The notes beneath the pieces are model-generated. The model did no database searches, was not told the origin of the DNA, and was given only the letters and a program-made list of their open reading frames with translations. DNA of 32,359 bases from Plakobranchus ocellatus (lineage: Eukaryota; Mollusca; Gastropoda; Plakobranchidae). Of the stretch, positions 22,701 through 28,480 are shown in pieces. The translations under genes were made by a program, and so were the position numbers. Where the stretch lies: contig BLXT01005378.1 of the NCBI GenBank assembly GCA_019648995.1, positions 92,726-125,084 on the forward strand, read 5' to 3'. Each line of letters begins with the position of its first letter. Within the stretch, counting starts at the first letter, position 1.

Positions 22701-23010
22701 AAAACGTTTCAGTCGTTCAGTTTTGAATAAAAAAATTATACTGTCAATTTTGTCTTCACCTTACAACACATTTATTAAGCTTTCAGTGTGAAATTAATCT
22801 TCAAAATTTTCTGCAATATTAAAAAGAATGTTTTTCATATCTTTTTTTTAGGATTCTCCAGATCCTTATGGCTTGGATGAGACAATATCTCTGCCGATTT
22901 ATTACTCAAACACACGTGACCGTATTGTGACGCGGCTTGACGTACCATGTGGAGGAAACATTGACCAATGGCTGCAGAGTGGTGCTGCACTCTTTCTTAA
23001 AAATGTTTAG
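669..23010 (+). CDS. DYNC2H1: Cytoplasmic dynein-2 heavy chain, 3' part of gene (23 exons, 5' end outside window)
   Basis: This is the heavy chain of dynein-2, the minus-end-directed motor that returns intraflagellar-transport trains from the ciliary tip to the base. Joined exons: 669-792, 1059-1247, 1469-1615, 2185-2436, 7024-7122, 7965-8088, 8556-8719, 9214-9333, 9762-9881, 10504-10662, 11090-11245, 11620-11727, 12389-12593, 13256-13416, 14068-14193, 14643-14753, 15209-15443, 18222-18424, 18757-18978, 19592-19810, 20648-20847, 21271-21469, 22852-23010. They total 3,802 nt: one base of a split codon, then 1,266 codons and a stop. The product matches the animal DYNC2H1 C-terminal third as I know it, from the microtubule-binding domain to the C-terminal domain, with conserved blocks such as [30 protein letters not shown] and AIYGGR. 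Axonemal and dynein-1 heavy chains are less likely because the [18 protein letters not shown] and LFLKN ending blocks are DYNC2H1-type. All phases agree across junctions. The catalytic AAA1-AAA4 region is not in the window. Confidence 0.95.
1059..1247 (+). CDS. DYNC2H1: DYNC2H1 exon 2 of window: end of microtubule-binding domain, start of stalk CC2
   Basis: Begins [20 protein letters not shown], the conserved helix that leaves the microtubule-binding domain, then [20 protein letters not shown], which starts the returning stalk coiled coil. The acceptor is TGTTTTCAG. The donor is the uncommon AAG/GTTGGT at 1248; using it gives the correct continuation [11 protein letters not shown]. Confidence 0.93.
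1469..1615 (+). CDS. DYNC2H1: DYNC2H1 exon 3 of window: stalk coiled coil CC2
   Basis: Forty-nine codons of heptad-like, charged sequence beginning [20 protein letters not shown] and ending EYQRWNQQ. This is the antiparallel partner strand of the stalk. It is bounded by TAAATCAG and CAG/GTCAGG, phase 0 at both ends. The open frame that runs on past 1615 is intron read-through over a GAGA-rich tract. Confidence 0.92.
2185..2436 (+). CDS. DYNC2H1: DYNC2H1 exon 4 of window: stalk end and start of AAA5
   Basis: Eighty-four codons. [20 protein letters not shown] carries the chain from the stalk into AAA5. [37 protein letters not shown] and [16 protein letters not shown] are hallmark DYNC2H1 blocks. 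The acceptor is CTCCTTAG and the donor CAG/GTAAGG. A purine-rich and TG-repeat tract follows in the intron. Confidence 0.95.
2437..7023 (+). other. Large DYNC2H1 intron (about 4.6 kb) inside AAA5
   Basis: The longest intron in the window. It is AT-rich with many T and A homopolymers, a TG/GA-rich stretch near its start, a short (TA)n at about 3377-3391 and a run of G at about 2661-2667. The open frames in it (for example 2584-2787, 2854-3054, 5331-5561) show no recognisable domain and fit chance. No RNA gene or intact mobile element was seen. Confidence 0.8.
7024..7122 (+). CDS. DYNC2H1: DYNC2H1 exon 5 of window: AAA5
   Basis: A 33-codon exon beginning [20 protein letters not shown] and ending RLEVINQQ, a conserved AAA5 segment. 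The acceptor is TTGTTCAACAG and the donor CAG/GTCAGG. Both ends are phase 0, so it joins exon 4 as NALVILQ-SSLRPF without a frame change. Confidence 0.94.
7123..7964 (+). other. DYNC2H1 intron
   Basis: AT-rich intron with T and A homopolymers around 7576-7620. No second gene, RNA or repeat family was recognised. Confidence 0.75.
7965..8088 (+). CDS. DYNC2H1: DYNC2H1 exon 6 of window: AAA5
   Basis: Begins [20 protein letters not shown] and continues [21 protein letters not shown], the central part of AAA5. It ends after the first base of a glycine codon (phase 1), with donor GTTAGA at 8089; the next exon supplies GC to complete GGC. Confidence 0.95.
8176..8292 (+). repeat. 39-bp tandem repeat, three copies
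   Basis: Three consecutive 39-bp units at 8176-8214, 8215-8253 and 8254-8292, each containing TTGTTTGGGTTAGTATTATA. The middle unit differs from the third by only a few bases. The array lies in a DYNC2H1 intron between exons 6 and 7; no function is evident. Confidence 0.9.
8556..8719 (+). CDS. DYNC2H1: DYNC2H1 exon 7 of window: AAA5
   Basis: After completing the split glycine it reads [20 protein letters not shown], then [18 protein letters not shown] and [14 protein letters not shown]. This is one of the best conserved dynein stretches, in which AAA5 ends and the strut begins. The acceptor is TTTTTTCTGCAG and the donor CAG/GTGAGA, phase 0. Confidence 0.96.
9214..9333 (+). CDS. DYNC2H1: DYNC2H1 exon 8 of window: AAA5 coiled-coil strut
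   Basis: Forty codons: [20 protein letters not shown] followed by [20 protein letters not shown]. It forms the first part of the AAA5 coiled-coil extension (strut or buttress) that in dyneins contacts the stalk and helps relay nucleotide state. The acceptor follows a T-rich tract. The donor is GAG/GTGAGA, phase 0. Confidence 0.95.
9334..9761 (+). other. DYNC2H1 intron
   Basis: AT-rich intron without recognisable coding or RNA features; ends in TGTGTAACAG. Confidence 0.75.
9762..9881 (+). CDS. DYNC2H1: DYNC2H1 exon 9 of window: AAA5 strut
   Basis: Forty codons starting [20 protein letters not shown] and running through [20 protein letters not shown]. It is the second half of the strut coiled coil, joined in phase 0 to the preceding glutamate. 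The donor is CAG/GTAACA. Confidence 0.95.
9882..10503 (+). other. DYNC2H1 intron with a dispersed repeat copy
   Basis: AT-rich intron that holds the second copy of the short ACTGATGAAGCC repeat at 10291-10345. A TTCAGGTAACAT-type donor lies at its left end and TCTCCTATTACAG at its right. No other feature was recognised. Confidence 0.7.
10291..10345 (+). repeat. Dispersed short repeat with small hairpin, copy 2
   Basis: Shares TATTCTTCA, ACTGATGAAGCC and AAAGGCAAAACATT with the copy at 344-402, in the same order and strand but with diverged sequence between the blocks. The pattern suggests an old interspersed element end inside the intron. Confidence 0.5.
10504..10662 (+). CDS. DYNC2H1: DYNC2H1 exon 10 of window: between AAA5 strut and AAA6
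   Basis: Fifty-three codons beginning [40 protein letters not shown] and LRLFQRAL are strongly conserved dynein-2 blocks. The acceptor is TCTCCTATTACAG and the donor CAC/GTAAGT. A CA and CT microsatellite begins about 20 bases after the donor. Confidence 0.96.
10683..10789 (+). repeat. (CA)n/(CT)n microsatellite
   Basis: About 22 bases of CA-rich repeat followed by about 77 bases of mostly CT dinucleotide with a few interruptions. It begins within 25 bases of the exon 10 splice donor, so length variation here would alter the pre-mRNA close to a splice site. Confidence 0.95.
11090..11245 (+). CDS. DYNC2H1: DYNC2H1 exon 11 of window: between AAA5 and AAA6
   Basis: Fifty-two codons. After a variable [15 protein letters not shown] start it reads [20 protein letters not shown] and [14 protein letters not shown], matching the family. 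The acceptor is TTTTTTGCAG and the donor AAT/GTAAGT, phase 0. Confidence 0.94.
11620..11727 (+). CDS. DYNC2H1: DYNC2H1 exon 12 of window: between AAA5 and AAA6
   Basis: Thirty-six codons: [20 protein letters not shown] then [16 protein letters not shown]. The variable glycine-rich middle is a few residues shorter than in the vertebrate protein as I remember it. The donor AAG/GTTGGT is the same uncommon hexamer as after exon 2; it is required to keep the frame into exon 13. Confidence 0.88.
11728..12388 (+). other. DYNC2H1 intron
   Basis: AT-rich intron with a short C-rich patch at about 12117-12128. No gene or repeat family was recognised. Confidence 0.75.
12389..12593 (+). CDS. DYNC2H1: DYNC2H1 exon 13 of window: approach to AAA6
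   Basis: Begins [40 protein letters not shown] and [20 protein letters not shown] are conserved. It ends after the first base of a serine codon (phase 1) with donor GTGAGT. The frame stays open for about 100 bases into the intron, but homology stops at the donor. Confidence 0.95.
12594..13255 (+). other. DYNC2H1 intron
   Basis: AT-rich intron. A 63-codon open frame at 12831-13022 has no recognisable domain and is probably chance. Confidence 0.75.
13256..13416 (+). CDS. DYNC2H1: DYNC2H1 exon 14 of window: start of AAA6
   Basis: GT completes the split serine; then [20 protein letters not shown] and [20 protein letters not shown]. The [11 protein letters not shown] block is the dynein AAA6 strand equivalent to a degenerate nucleotide-site region; AAA6 does not hydrolyse ATP in this family. 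It ends YHQ with donor CAG/GTAAGG, phase 0. Confidence 0.95.
13417..14067 (+). other. DYNC2H1 intron
   Basis: AT-rich intron without a recognised feature other than T homopolymers. Confidence 0.75.
14068..14193 (+). CDS. DYNC2H1: DYNC2H1 exon 15 of window: AAA6
   Basis: Forty-two codons: [20 protein letters not shown] then [20 protein letters not shown]. The GQGQ and the WLCLKNLHL motifs are characteristic of AAA6 in all dynein heavy chains. The acceptor is CTAACTAG and the donor AAG/GTCAGT, phase 0. Confidence 0.96.
14451..14473. other. Assembly gap (9 N) next to a C homopolymer
   Basis: Nine N at 14451-14459 are followed directly by 14 C. The true length of the homopolymer is unknown. The gap sits in an intron, well away from the splice sites of exons 15 and 16, so the predicted protein is not affected. 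Confidence 0.98.
14643..14753 (+). CDS. DYNC2H1: DYNC2H1 exon 16 of window: AAA6
   Basis: Thirty-seven codons: [20 protein letters not shown] then [15 protein letters not shown]. It encodes the FRLWLT strand and the following helix that precede the PPG block. The acceptor is TTCTTGTTAG and the donor GAG/GTGAGA, phase 0. Confidence 0.96.
14754..15208 (+). other. DYNC2H1 intron
   Basis: AT-rich intron with T homopolymers, ending TCTCTCAAG. No other feature was recognised. Confidence 0.75.
15209..15443 (+). CDS. DYNC2H1: DYNC2H1 exon 17 of window: end of AAA6, start of C-terminal domain
   Basis: [20 protein letters not shown] is the conserved PPG block. [20 protein letters not shown] and [20 protein letters not shown] follow, all diagnostic of the AAA6-to-C-terminal region. 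It ends with the first base of a glycine codon before GTGAGC (phase 1), giving LCKG-GQDP across the next junction. Confidence 0.96.
15444..18221 (+). other. Long DYNC2H1 intron with pyrimidine-rich repeats
   Basis: A 2.8-kb intron. Its left part is AT-rich with T homopolymers. Between about 16755 and 17400 it contains a loosely repeated unit (CTGTTCACA...TGATGCAAC versus CTGTTCACA...ATGCAAC, 226 bases apart), each copy followed by a long TC-rich tract. Two overlapping open frames of about 105 codons there consist of Ser/Leu/Phe runs and are low-complexity artefacts. Confidence 0.75.
16843..17365 (+). repeat. Polypyrimidine (TTTC/TCCC/CT) tracts
   Basis: Two TC-rich tracts, about 16843-16975 and 17104-17365, the second including (TCCC)n near 17154, a (TG)n at about 17304-17317 and (CT)n up to 17364. 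They lie within the long intron between exons 17 and 18. Confidence 0.85.
18222..18424 (+). CDS. DYNC2H1: DYNC2H1 exon 18 of window: C-terminal domain
   Basis: GT completes the glycine, then [20 protein letters not shown] and [19 protein letters not shown]. The AIYGGR(V/I)DN block is conserved in all dynein heavy chains. The variable tail [16 protein letters not shown] precedes a donor AGG/GTGAGA, phase 0. Confidence 0.95.
18425..18756 (+). other. DYNC2H1 intron
   Basis: A 332-base AT-rich intron with no recognised feature, ending CTTTTGTCCCAG. Confidence 0.8.
18757..18978 (+). CDS. DYNC2H1: DYNC2H1 exon 19 of window: C-terminal domain
   Basis: Seventy-four codons: [20 protein letters not shown], then [20 protein letters not shown] and [26 protein letters not shown] corresponds to the conserved FGL block of dynein C-terminal domains. 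The donor is CAG/GTTAGT, phase 0. Confidence 0.95.
18979..19591 (+). other. DYNC2H1 intron
   Basis: AT-rich intron with an A homopolymer at about 19179-19196 and many T runs. The open frames in it (19069-19410 and 19275-19550) show only low-complexity F/K/L composition. Confidence 0.75.
19592..19810 (+). CDS. DYNC2H1: DYNC2H1 exon 20 of window: C-terminal domain
   Basis: Seventy-three codons: [40 protein letters not shown] and [20 protein letters not shown], ending ALLNQE. The helix bearing LERYN.I.LV..V..SL is the conserved core of the C-terminal domain. The acceptor is TTTTTGTCTAG and the donor GAG/GTGAGA, phase 0. Confidence 0.96.
19811..20647 (+). other. DYNC2H1 intron
   Basis: AT-rich intron with no recognised gene, RNA or repeat family. 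Its end, TGTGTTGTGTCAG, is a weak pyrimidine tract but gives the correct frame. Confidence 0.75.
20648..20847 (+). CDS. DYNC2H1: DYNC2H1 exon 21 of window: C-terminal domain (3' boundary ambiguous)
   Basis: [40 protein letters not shown] and [20 protein letters not shown] are conserved. The 3' boundary has two in-frame solutions. Ending at 20847 uses a GC donor (AAG/GCAGGT) with the first AG at 21269-21270, giving IAR-EMKC. Ending at 20851 uses CAG/GTTATG with an acceptor 4 bases further on, giving IARQ-MKC. The first has the better acceptor, the second a canonical GT but a poor donor context. Confidence 0.85.
21271..21469 (+). CDS. DYNC2H1: DYNC2H1 exon 22 of window: C-terminal domain (5' boundary 21271 or 21275)
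   Basis: Reads [20 protein letters not shown], then [19 protein letters not shown] and [25 protein letters not shown] is the conserved dynein L.LEGA.WD-type block in its dynein-2 form. The donor is AAG/GTAGGT, phase 0. The start depends on the choice made for exon 21; both options keep the same length. Confidence 0.9.
21470..22851 (+). other. Last DYNC2H1 intron, with an inverted-repeat patch
   Basis: A 1.4-kb AT-rich intron. At about 22123-22216 it holds a 12-base perfect inverted pair (GGGCATTGGTGG and its complement) separated by about 70 bases. No coding or RNA gene was recognised. It ends in CTTTTTTTTAG. Confidence 0.75.
22126..22216. repeat. Short inverted repeat, possible MITE remnant
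   Basis: GGGCATTGGTGG near 22126 is repeated in inverse at about 22205-22216 (CCACCAATGCCC), with a few more matching bases on the inner side. The spacer is about 67 bases. No clear target-site duplication was identified, so an inserted element is only one explanation. Confidence 0.5.
22852..23010 (+). CDS. DYNC2H1: DYNC2H1 last exon: C-terminus and stop
   Basis: Fifty-two codons and [43 protein letters not shown], ending [12 protein letters not shown]. The ending closely matches the DYNC2H1 family C-terminus, so the protein is complete at this end. An AATAAA lies at 23148-23153, about 140 bases after the stop. Confidence 0.96.
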   Translation, partial: DSPDPYGLDETISLPIYYSNTRDRIVTRLDVPCGGNIDQWLQSGAALFLKNV

Positions 23011-23147
23011 TTTTGGGTGGCACTACACTCCTTTTGACAAATGTTAATTTCCATGGTTGAAATTTGTTTAGTCCTTTTGGAGAGAAAACTTTAATGCATT
23101 ATTCAAAATGCAGAGAGTAAACCCAATATGACATTATTGGGGTGATA

Positions 23148-23153
23148 AATAAA
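23148..23153 (+). promoter_or_regulatory. Candidate polyadenylation signal of DYNC2H1
   Basis: AATAAA, about 138 bases after the DYNC2H1 stop codon, in AT-rich sequence. It is the first canonical hexamer downstream. Other signals further on (for example ATTAAA near 23742) cannot be excluded. Confidence 0.55.
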
Positions 23154-26100
23154 AATGTAATTAGATAAAACAATTTCCAATTACAGTCAATTTTTTCTTC
23201 TTGTAGCTGTTTAAATATGGTATTTTATAAATCTTACTGCTAATGCTATGGGCTGTGGCTATCAATTTTCTCAAATTCCGTCCTAACTCAATACCTTTTT
23301 AGTCTATAATACCTTCTACAGGTTTGCAAAAAACTCTTTTCTTTTCTTCTTCTTTTGAGGTTAAGATGAGGTGATTTGTTTTAATTGAGCTGTTTTAATT
23401 CATTTTCCTTGCAACCCAAAAATATATGTGCAAAATTTAAACGTTTTGCCTTTATAATTTGATTTTCTTTTTTTTTTTTAAAGGAAATAACTTTTTTTTT
23501 TTTTTTCAAATTATTTTATGATTATAGATTCTACAAAAAATGAAAACTACGAAAGTATGAGACAATTGATTTTAGTGCTTTGGAATATTTATTTAAAAAA
23601 GGTATCTATATTCCGTCCTTGTTTTATTTGATGTGTAGGATTTTTCCTCATTGTGTGATAATACCTGTAATTTTCAATATTTATTTTTGAAGCTCGTGAA
23701 TTGTTGAACTTTAAATAAGAATGTACTGTTTTCAATGTTAATTAAACGAAGTTTATTTGAAGATCCTTCTTTATCATTCTTGTTTTTCATTATTTAAATT
23801 AGGTCTCGGCAAACATTATATTAGTAGAAATGTTTCTGTACAGTAAAGTGTTATACCAGATTGTAGTTATCACTCAATTGAGGTGATTGCTCGCAAAATG
23901 AATTTAAACTTGCTTTAATATCATATGATTCATATGGCTAAGAAATCAAATTCTTGTCATTATTACTTTTACGAAATAATATATTCTATTTTTTAAAATT
24001 CAAAATAATTTCAGGATGATATATTTTCCTTTCAATTCAAGTAAGGTGTGTCTCATTGCATTTTTGTTGAATTTTCCTGAGTATTTGTAGTGAAAAACAT
24101 TATTTAGTGAAAGTAAGGATGACAATAACAACAACGAAACTAATCTAATATATTGTAAAATTCTTATCAAGAACGAAAGGACAACAAGTATTATTGAGTT
24201 ATCTCCCTCTTTTAAGAAGGGAGGAAAATTGCCACTTGGAATTAATTTTTTGCAACAGTTTACAACTTATTTTTACACTGATCGAGGTGCTTCTTTACTT
24301 TACTTCATCACTCACATCGAGGCATGTTTCACTTTCACCCATTATAGAGTCAACTAAGTTTAGTCCTGAACTCTTTATCTTTCCTAAACCAAGCCTTGTG
24401 TAATAAGGTTTTTGAGGTTCTTAAGTGCCAATTTCAAACTTGACACTAAATTATGACTTTGATGAAGTTGTTTACACTTCTTTTTCTTGTATCTTTTAAT
24501 ATTAGAAAGAAAGTTCATCGATACAGTAAGCCTAGACCACATCTTCTTAATCTCTCATATATTTATAACACGAAAAAACTGAGATAAAACACCACCAGAC
24601 ACCTTCAAATTTTCAGATAAAATTTCTTGATTTCTGGCAGCTAAAACTACTGGAAAACTTGTTCCTGGAGCAAATTACCAGTTTTACTTTGTGGTGATGC
24701 TACATATTTCCTGATAACATTTCCAATAAGTTGGATGTGGCTTTTCATATTTTTCACAGATAAAATTCAATAATTTTTTCCCTTTCTCAAAATGCTCATC
24801 TAACCTTGGCTAAGAATAAGCCTGTTTGTCTGTATCCAGTTTTTAACTTTACAAATTTCAGAGAGCAGTTTCAGGCTTTACCAATGGTTTAAAATATGGA
24901 GCAATTTGGAGACATTTTTAATTTTACGTAGTTTCACAAGAAAGAATTATGGAAACAGCTTTATAACTGAAGAGTGGGTTTCCAAAACCAATAATCAGAC
25001 ATCTCATTATGTTACAGCTATGAGGACATGAAAGTTAACAAAGCAAAAGAGAAATTTATGAAGTTTCACAATGCATCCTTGGAGCCCTATAATACTTATA
25101 GCCAGAATGCTAATAACTAATTTCCCTAAATTAATATATAATATACATACATTTGTAAAAAGAATAGAAGGAAGAACAAAGCTGAAAATGCGACTATTTA
25201 TTCATGAGTCTTTGGAAACCAAAAAAATTTGAAAAAGGAAAATTACTAAAACTTGTGGGGAACAGTTCCTATGAATTAAGTTTAACAACACATCAATACA
25301 AATTTGTATTGCAATGAAAGCCAAAAAATAACAAGAAGATCATTAAATATGTATCACAGGAAAAGGCATGTTTTGACGTTGAATAATTCTTTCCAATACC
25401 ATACAGCAAATAATGCTGAGTGAATTAAACATAAAACATACATGCCTGGGGCAACATTTTTGTCAGATGATCACTTTGAAATCGGCAACCTGGCAATAAA
25501 AAAAGCAGTGTTACCGCTCCATTGTAGAAAAATAAATCATGTTGATCCACACTGTTACCTTCGTGGTAAAAACTTCTCAACAAAAAAATAAATGCGAAAC
25601 TATTTAGTTACACTGTTAAGTTTAAGACTGTAAATTATACCTTAAAAAAAACCCACTTGATTTACAGGAGTAATCATTTTTGAATGTACATACTTTCAAA
25701 ATTTATCTTCTGAACCTCTGATTTAGATTTTGCAATCATTTAAAAAAAAAATAAACAAAAAGGGTACATTTAAGTCATTTTGCAATGTGAAATGAAAATT
25801 GAAATCAGAGACGTTTAAAAACAGCACAATAATTATGACAAATATTACCTTATGTGGATATTCGAATTAAACGATAATTATTTAGAAAGCATCATATTAA
25901 AGATGGTGCATTATTTAAAATGCCTATTTCAAAACTTACTGCTTTCCATTTTCAACTCATTTAGATTGGTTTCAAGAAATACAGAAACATGTTTTTGAAT
26001 AATGAACCATGAGAGCTAAAAAAGACCACCTGAGAGTTGCTGCTTGCAACCATAATGTAAGATGTTTTGCACATGTGTGTATGTATGGCTGTAGATGATC

Positions 26101-26693
26101 TCAGGTTTTCAAGCCCTCCCTCAGGCTAGTTGCCAAAAGCGGGGCTCAACACGCAACAAAAGGATCCCTGCAATCTTGGGATGTATTTCCTATCCCTGAG
26201 ATATCAATACCCCTTTGCGAGCTGGCGCAAATCAAATATAAAAATTAAGTAGGAGATCGGATAGAAATTTTAAAATAAAAATGTATTTCTTCAGAGCGAA
26301 AACGACCAAAAATAATAAGACAGATATATCATCAGAGGTTGATCAATGCCACTTTAGGTAATATATTTACAGTACCGGTATCAATAGTTTACATGTTTCA
26401 TTCACCTCGTGTACAAAAGATTAAATGAAACTCTTGTCCCGCCCATCCAGTACTGCTTTTAATAAAAATTCTTAGACTATTAATATTCATTTTCATAAAT
26501 TGTTTTTTTCTCAACAGGAGTTTGAAAGATGAAGCATAACTGTTTCAAAGCATAATAAAAATCTAGATCTATATCTGAAAGGACAATATCATCAAAGATG
26601 AAGATATTCTGTCTTAGTTAACACTGGGACAGTGCATCTAGGCTTTGGTCATAATGTGAACAACATTGACATCAAAATTCTATTGAGCATTGT

Positions 26694-26699
26694 TTTATT
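26694..26699 (-). promoter_or_regulatory. Candidate polyadenylation signal of the minus-strand gene
   Basis: TTTATT on the plus strand reads AATAAA on the minus strand, 60 bases after the minus-strand stop codon at 26761-26759. Position and strand fit a short 3' UTR. Confidence 0.5.
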
Positions 26700-26758
26700 T
26701 CGTTAGATAAGGAGTAAACTCATAATGATCTGCATTAGCGAAAGTTTTCATTGTTTCT

Positions 26759-27817
26759 CTAATAATTCACTTTCACATCGTGACTGTACTTAATGAAAGG
26801 CTTTAGCTCTTCTGAACAGGTCAAAGGCCGTGGCCCCTCTTTCTTGCCCCTCCCTGCCTTACTTCTATAGCCTCCGCTAGCTGGGTCAAAGCTTGCAGGC
26901 GTTGTATGGCGTAAGTTGATTCTCATTGGATCCAAAGGTGGAGACATAGCCATTGCCATCATCATGCCACGGGCATCCACAAGATCAGGACTGTTAACTG
27001 CTGCCCGATGTCCACTAGCCCCCTCATCATCTGCCCCACCACTGCCTAAAGGAAAATGCCCTGTGGAGCGAAGCAGTGGTGACATGACTGTGGGCGGAGC
27101 AAATTTGTCTCCACTGACCACCAACTCTGGCTCATTTTCTGGGAAAGACACAGACATTCTATGAGGCCTGATGCCAGGACCAGCACTACGGCTGCCTGGC
27201 CTGAGGCTACTAAACCTACTTGAACTGCGAGGGCTGGTTAGAATACTGGAGTGAACACTTGTCTTCCTGCTGTTTCCTGCTGCGGCTGTGTCATTCCCAA
27301 AATCTTTTCCTCGGCGGTCAACAGCACTAAAGTTTGGACCTTTGCACAACCTGTCTCTCTTAAAAAGCAATTTCCTCTCTTTTTGATTGATCTTGGAGAG
27401 AATTCTTGCTCCCCCGGTTCCTATAACTACACTCCCTGATAGCGGCCGCACAGCCAAGCTGCCCGTGGACTCCATGCCCTCTATGAAGTGAAGGTCTCGC
27501 TGAATCTCTCTGTTCCCCTGACTACTGGTACCACTGTTACGTAAGGAGTTAATCACTGCCTGCTTATCCATTACAAAGACCTGTGGGGAAGCTGAAGGCG
27601 GAGGCTCAATGTATCTGTATGACCTGAGGGCTTGGCTTGATGCAGCTGTTGTGGCACGGGTGGCAGGGGTTAGGGGACCTCGGCTGGCAACCATGTTAGA
27701 CATCTGGTCTGTCGACACTCGCTCTAGTTGATTGCTATAAGGATCTCCATGTGCACTACGGATCCTCCTCACGTTGATAGGCTCAAAGTATACATTTCCT
27801 TTATAGCCACGCCACAC
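26759..27817 (-). CDS. Unrecognised protein, last coding exon
   Basis: One exon of 352 codons plus stop. It starts VWRGYKGNVYFEPINVRRIR after acceptor TTCATCAG. The open frame extends 35 codons further upstream, but that part reads into the intron. The middle holds LRSYRYIEPPPSASPQVFVM and QKERKLLFKRDRL, then a Ser/Arg-rich tract (SSRFSSLRPGSRS). The protein ends EELKPFIKYSHDVKVNY. Its length and higher GC content compared with flanking DNA support real coding sequence. The overlapping plus-strand open frames are shadows. Confidence 0.85.
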   Translation of the reverse strand: MWRGYKGNVYFEPINVRRIRSAHGDPYSNQLERVSTDQMSNMVASRGPLTPATRATTAASSQALRSYRYIEPPPSASPQVFVMDKQAVINSLRNSGTSSQGNREIQRDLHFIEGMESTGSLAVRPLSGSVVIGTGGARILSKINQKERKLLFKRDRLCKGPNFSAVDRRGKDFGNDTAAAGNSRKTSVHSSILTSPRSSSRFSSLRPGSRSAGPGIRPHRMSVSFPENEPELVVSGDKFAPPTVMSPLLRSTGHFPLGSGGADDEGASGHRAAVNSPDLVDARGMMMAMAMSPPLDPMRINLRHTTPASFDPASGGYRSKAGRGKKEGPRPLTCSEELKPFIKYSHDVKVNY

Positions 27818-28474
27818 CTGATGAACCAGAGTAAACAATTTGAGATTCTCAATAATGAGTGGAGCACAGCAATAGTAAACAAAGTCTTCAGTTATTTTGG
27901 TCCCTGCTGATCCACCGGTCAATTGGCATTTTTTAAAATTGATTGTTTGGTTTGTTAATTGATAGCAAATTAAAAGGAAAATGATTGTTTGGTTGATCTA
28001 ATAGTCTCGACGTGCCTATGCCATCCACTACAGAGATCTCATAAAAATGATCGTTTTCATTTAAAAAAAAACAAAAAATCTGAAATTTACTGATGACTAG
28101 AAATGTTGGTTTGGTTTCGTGTCTAGCCAGTCCACAATAAAGTGATTTCAGGCTTTCAGGCTTTCCGTCAGCCAAAGGTGCTGATGACTGGGCTCCAATC
28201 CGCGCTAGACTTAGAAATATTTGCAGCAGTAAATACAATCATGACAACTGATAATGCGTACAAAAATAATGACCCTAAATAACTTACCTTGAGCGGCGAC
28301 ATGGGCGATGGCTTCTTCTGCTGCACATAGAAGTATTGCGGGATGTGGATACCAAACGGTGGCTCGCGGGTCGAGAATAGCTCCTCTTGCTCACCCCGGG
28401 CGCTCGTACACCGGTTTGACATGAGGGTCATCGCACGCTGGAACACTTCGTCTCGCGATCCTCGAGATGCGTTC
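26759..28474 (-). CDS. Unrecognised Ser/Arg-rich protein gene, 3' part (two exons; 5' end unresolved)
   Basis: Two exons on the minus strand, 28474-28288 and 27817-26759, join in phase 0 as PMSPLK-VWRGYKG and give 414 residues after one base of a split codon. The first roughly 100 residues look ordered and rich in aromatic residues (FGIHIPQYFYVQQ, WRGYKGNVYFEPINVRRIR). The rest is rich in Ser, Arg, Gly, Pro and Ala with few hydrophobic stretches, so it is probably disordered. No transmembrane segment, signal peptide or catalytic motif was seen. Possible basophilic phosphosites include RKTS and HRMSVS. I do not recognise the family. The 28474 start is a splice acceptor (TGTTTTCAG) in my model, but an ATG at 28488 just upstream is in frame after a stop, so this could instead be the first coding exon. 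A later in-frame ATG lies at 28431. Confidence 0.75.
27818..28287 (-). other. Intron of the minus-strand gene
   Basis: A 470-base AT-rich intron with GTAAGT at its 5' end (28287) and CATCAG at its 3' end (27818). Open frames that cross it are read-through. Confidence 0.75.
28288..28474 (-). CDS. Unrecognised protein, upstream coding exon
   Basis: One base of a split codon and 62 codons: NASRGSRDEVFQRAMTLMSN, RCTSARGEQEELFSTREPPF and GIHIPQYFYVQQKKPSPMSP. The donor AAG/GTAAGT is a strong consensus; the acceptor is TATGTTTTCAG. GC content is clearly above the flanks and ends sharply at both boundaries. A 50-bp tandem repeat starts a few bases beyond the acceptor. Confidence 0.8.
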
Positions 28475-28480
28475 CTGAAA

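Larger units (their letters stand above)
23011..26758. other. 3' UTR and intergenic DNA between two convergent genes
   Basis: The first few hundred bases are DYNC2H1 3' UTR and the last about 60 or more are 3' UTR of the minus-strand gene. Between them lies AT-rich sequence with no convincing open frame (the longest, 24194-24403, has no recognisable domain). A GC-richer patch at about 26090-26240 stands out and may be a fragment of an interspersed repeat. Confidence 0.75.

Noticed and set aside
27818-27922. The 35 codons upstream of the last minus-strand exon (starting MTGGSAG) as the true protein start
   Set aside because: A good splice acceptor at 27818 and in-phase continuation from the 28288 exon explain the frame; the extra codons are AT-rich intron sequence. 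A transcript starting there remains possible but less likely.
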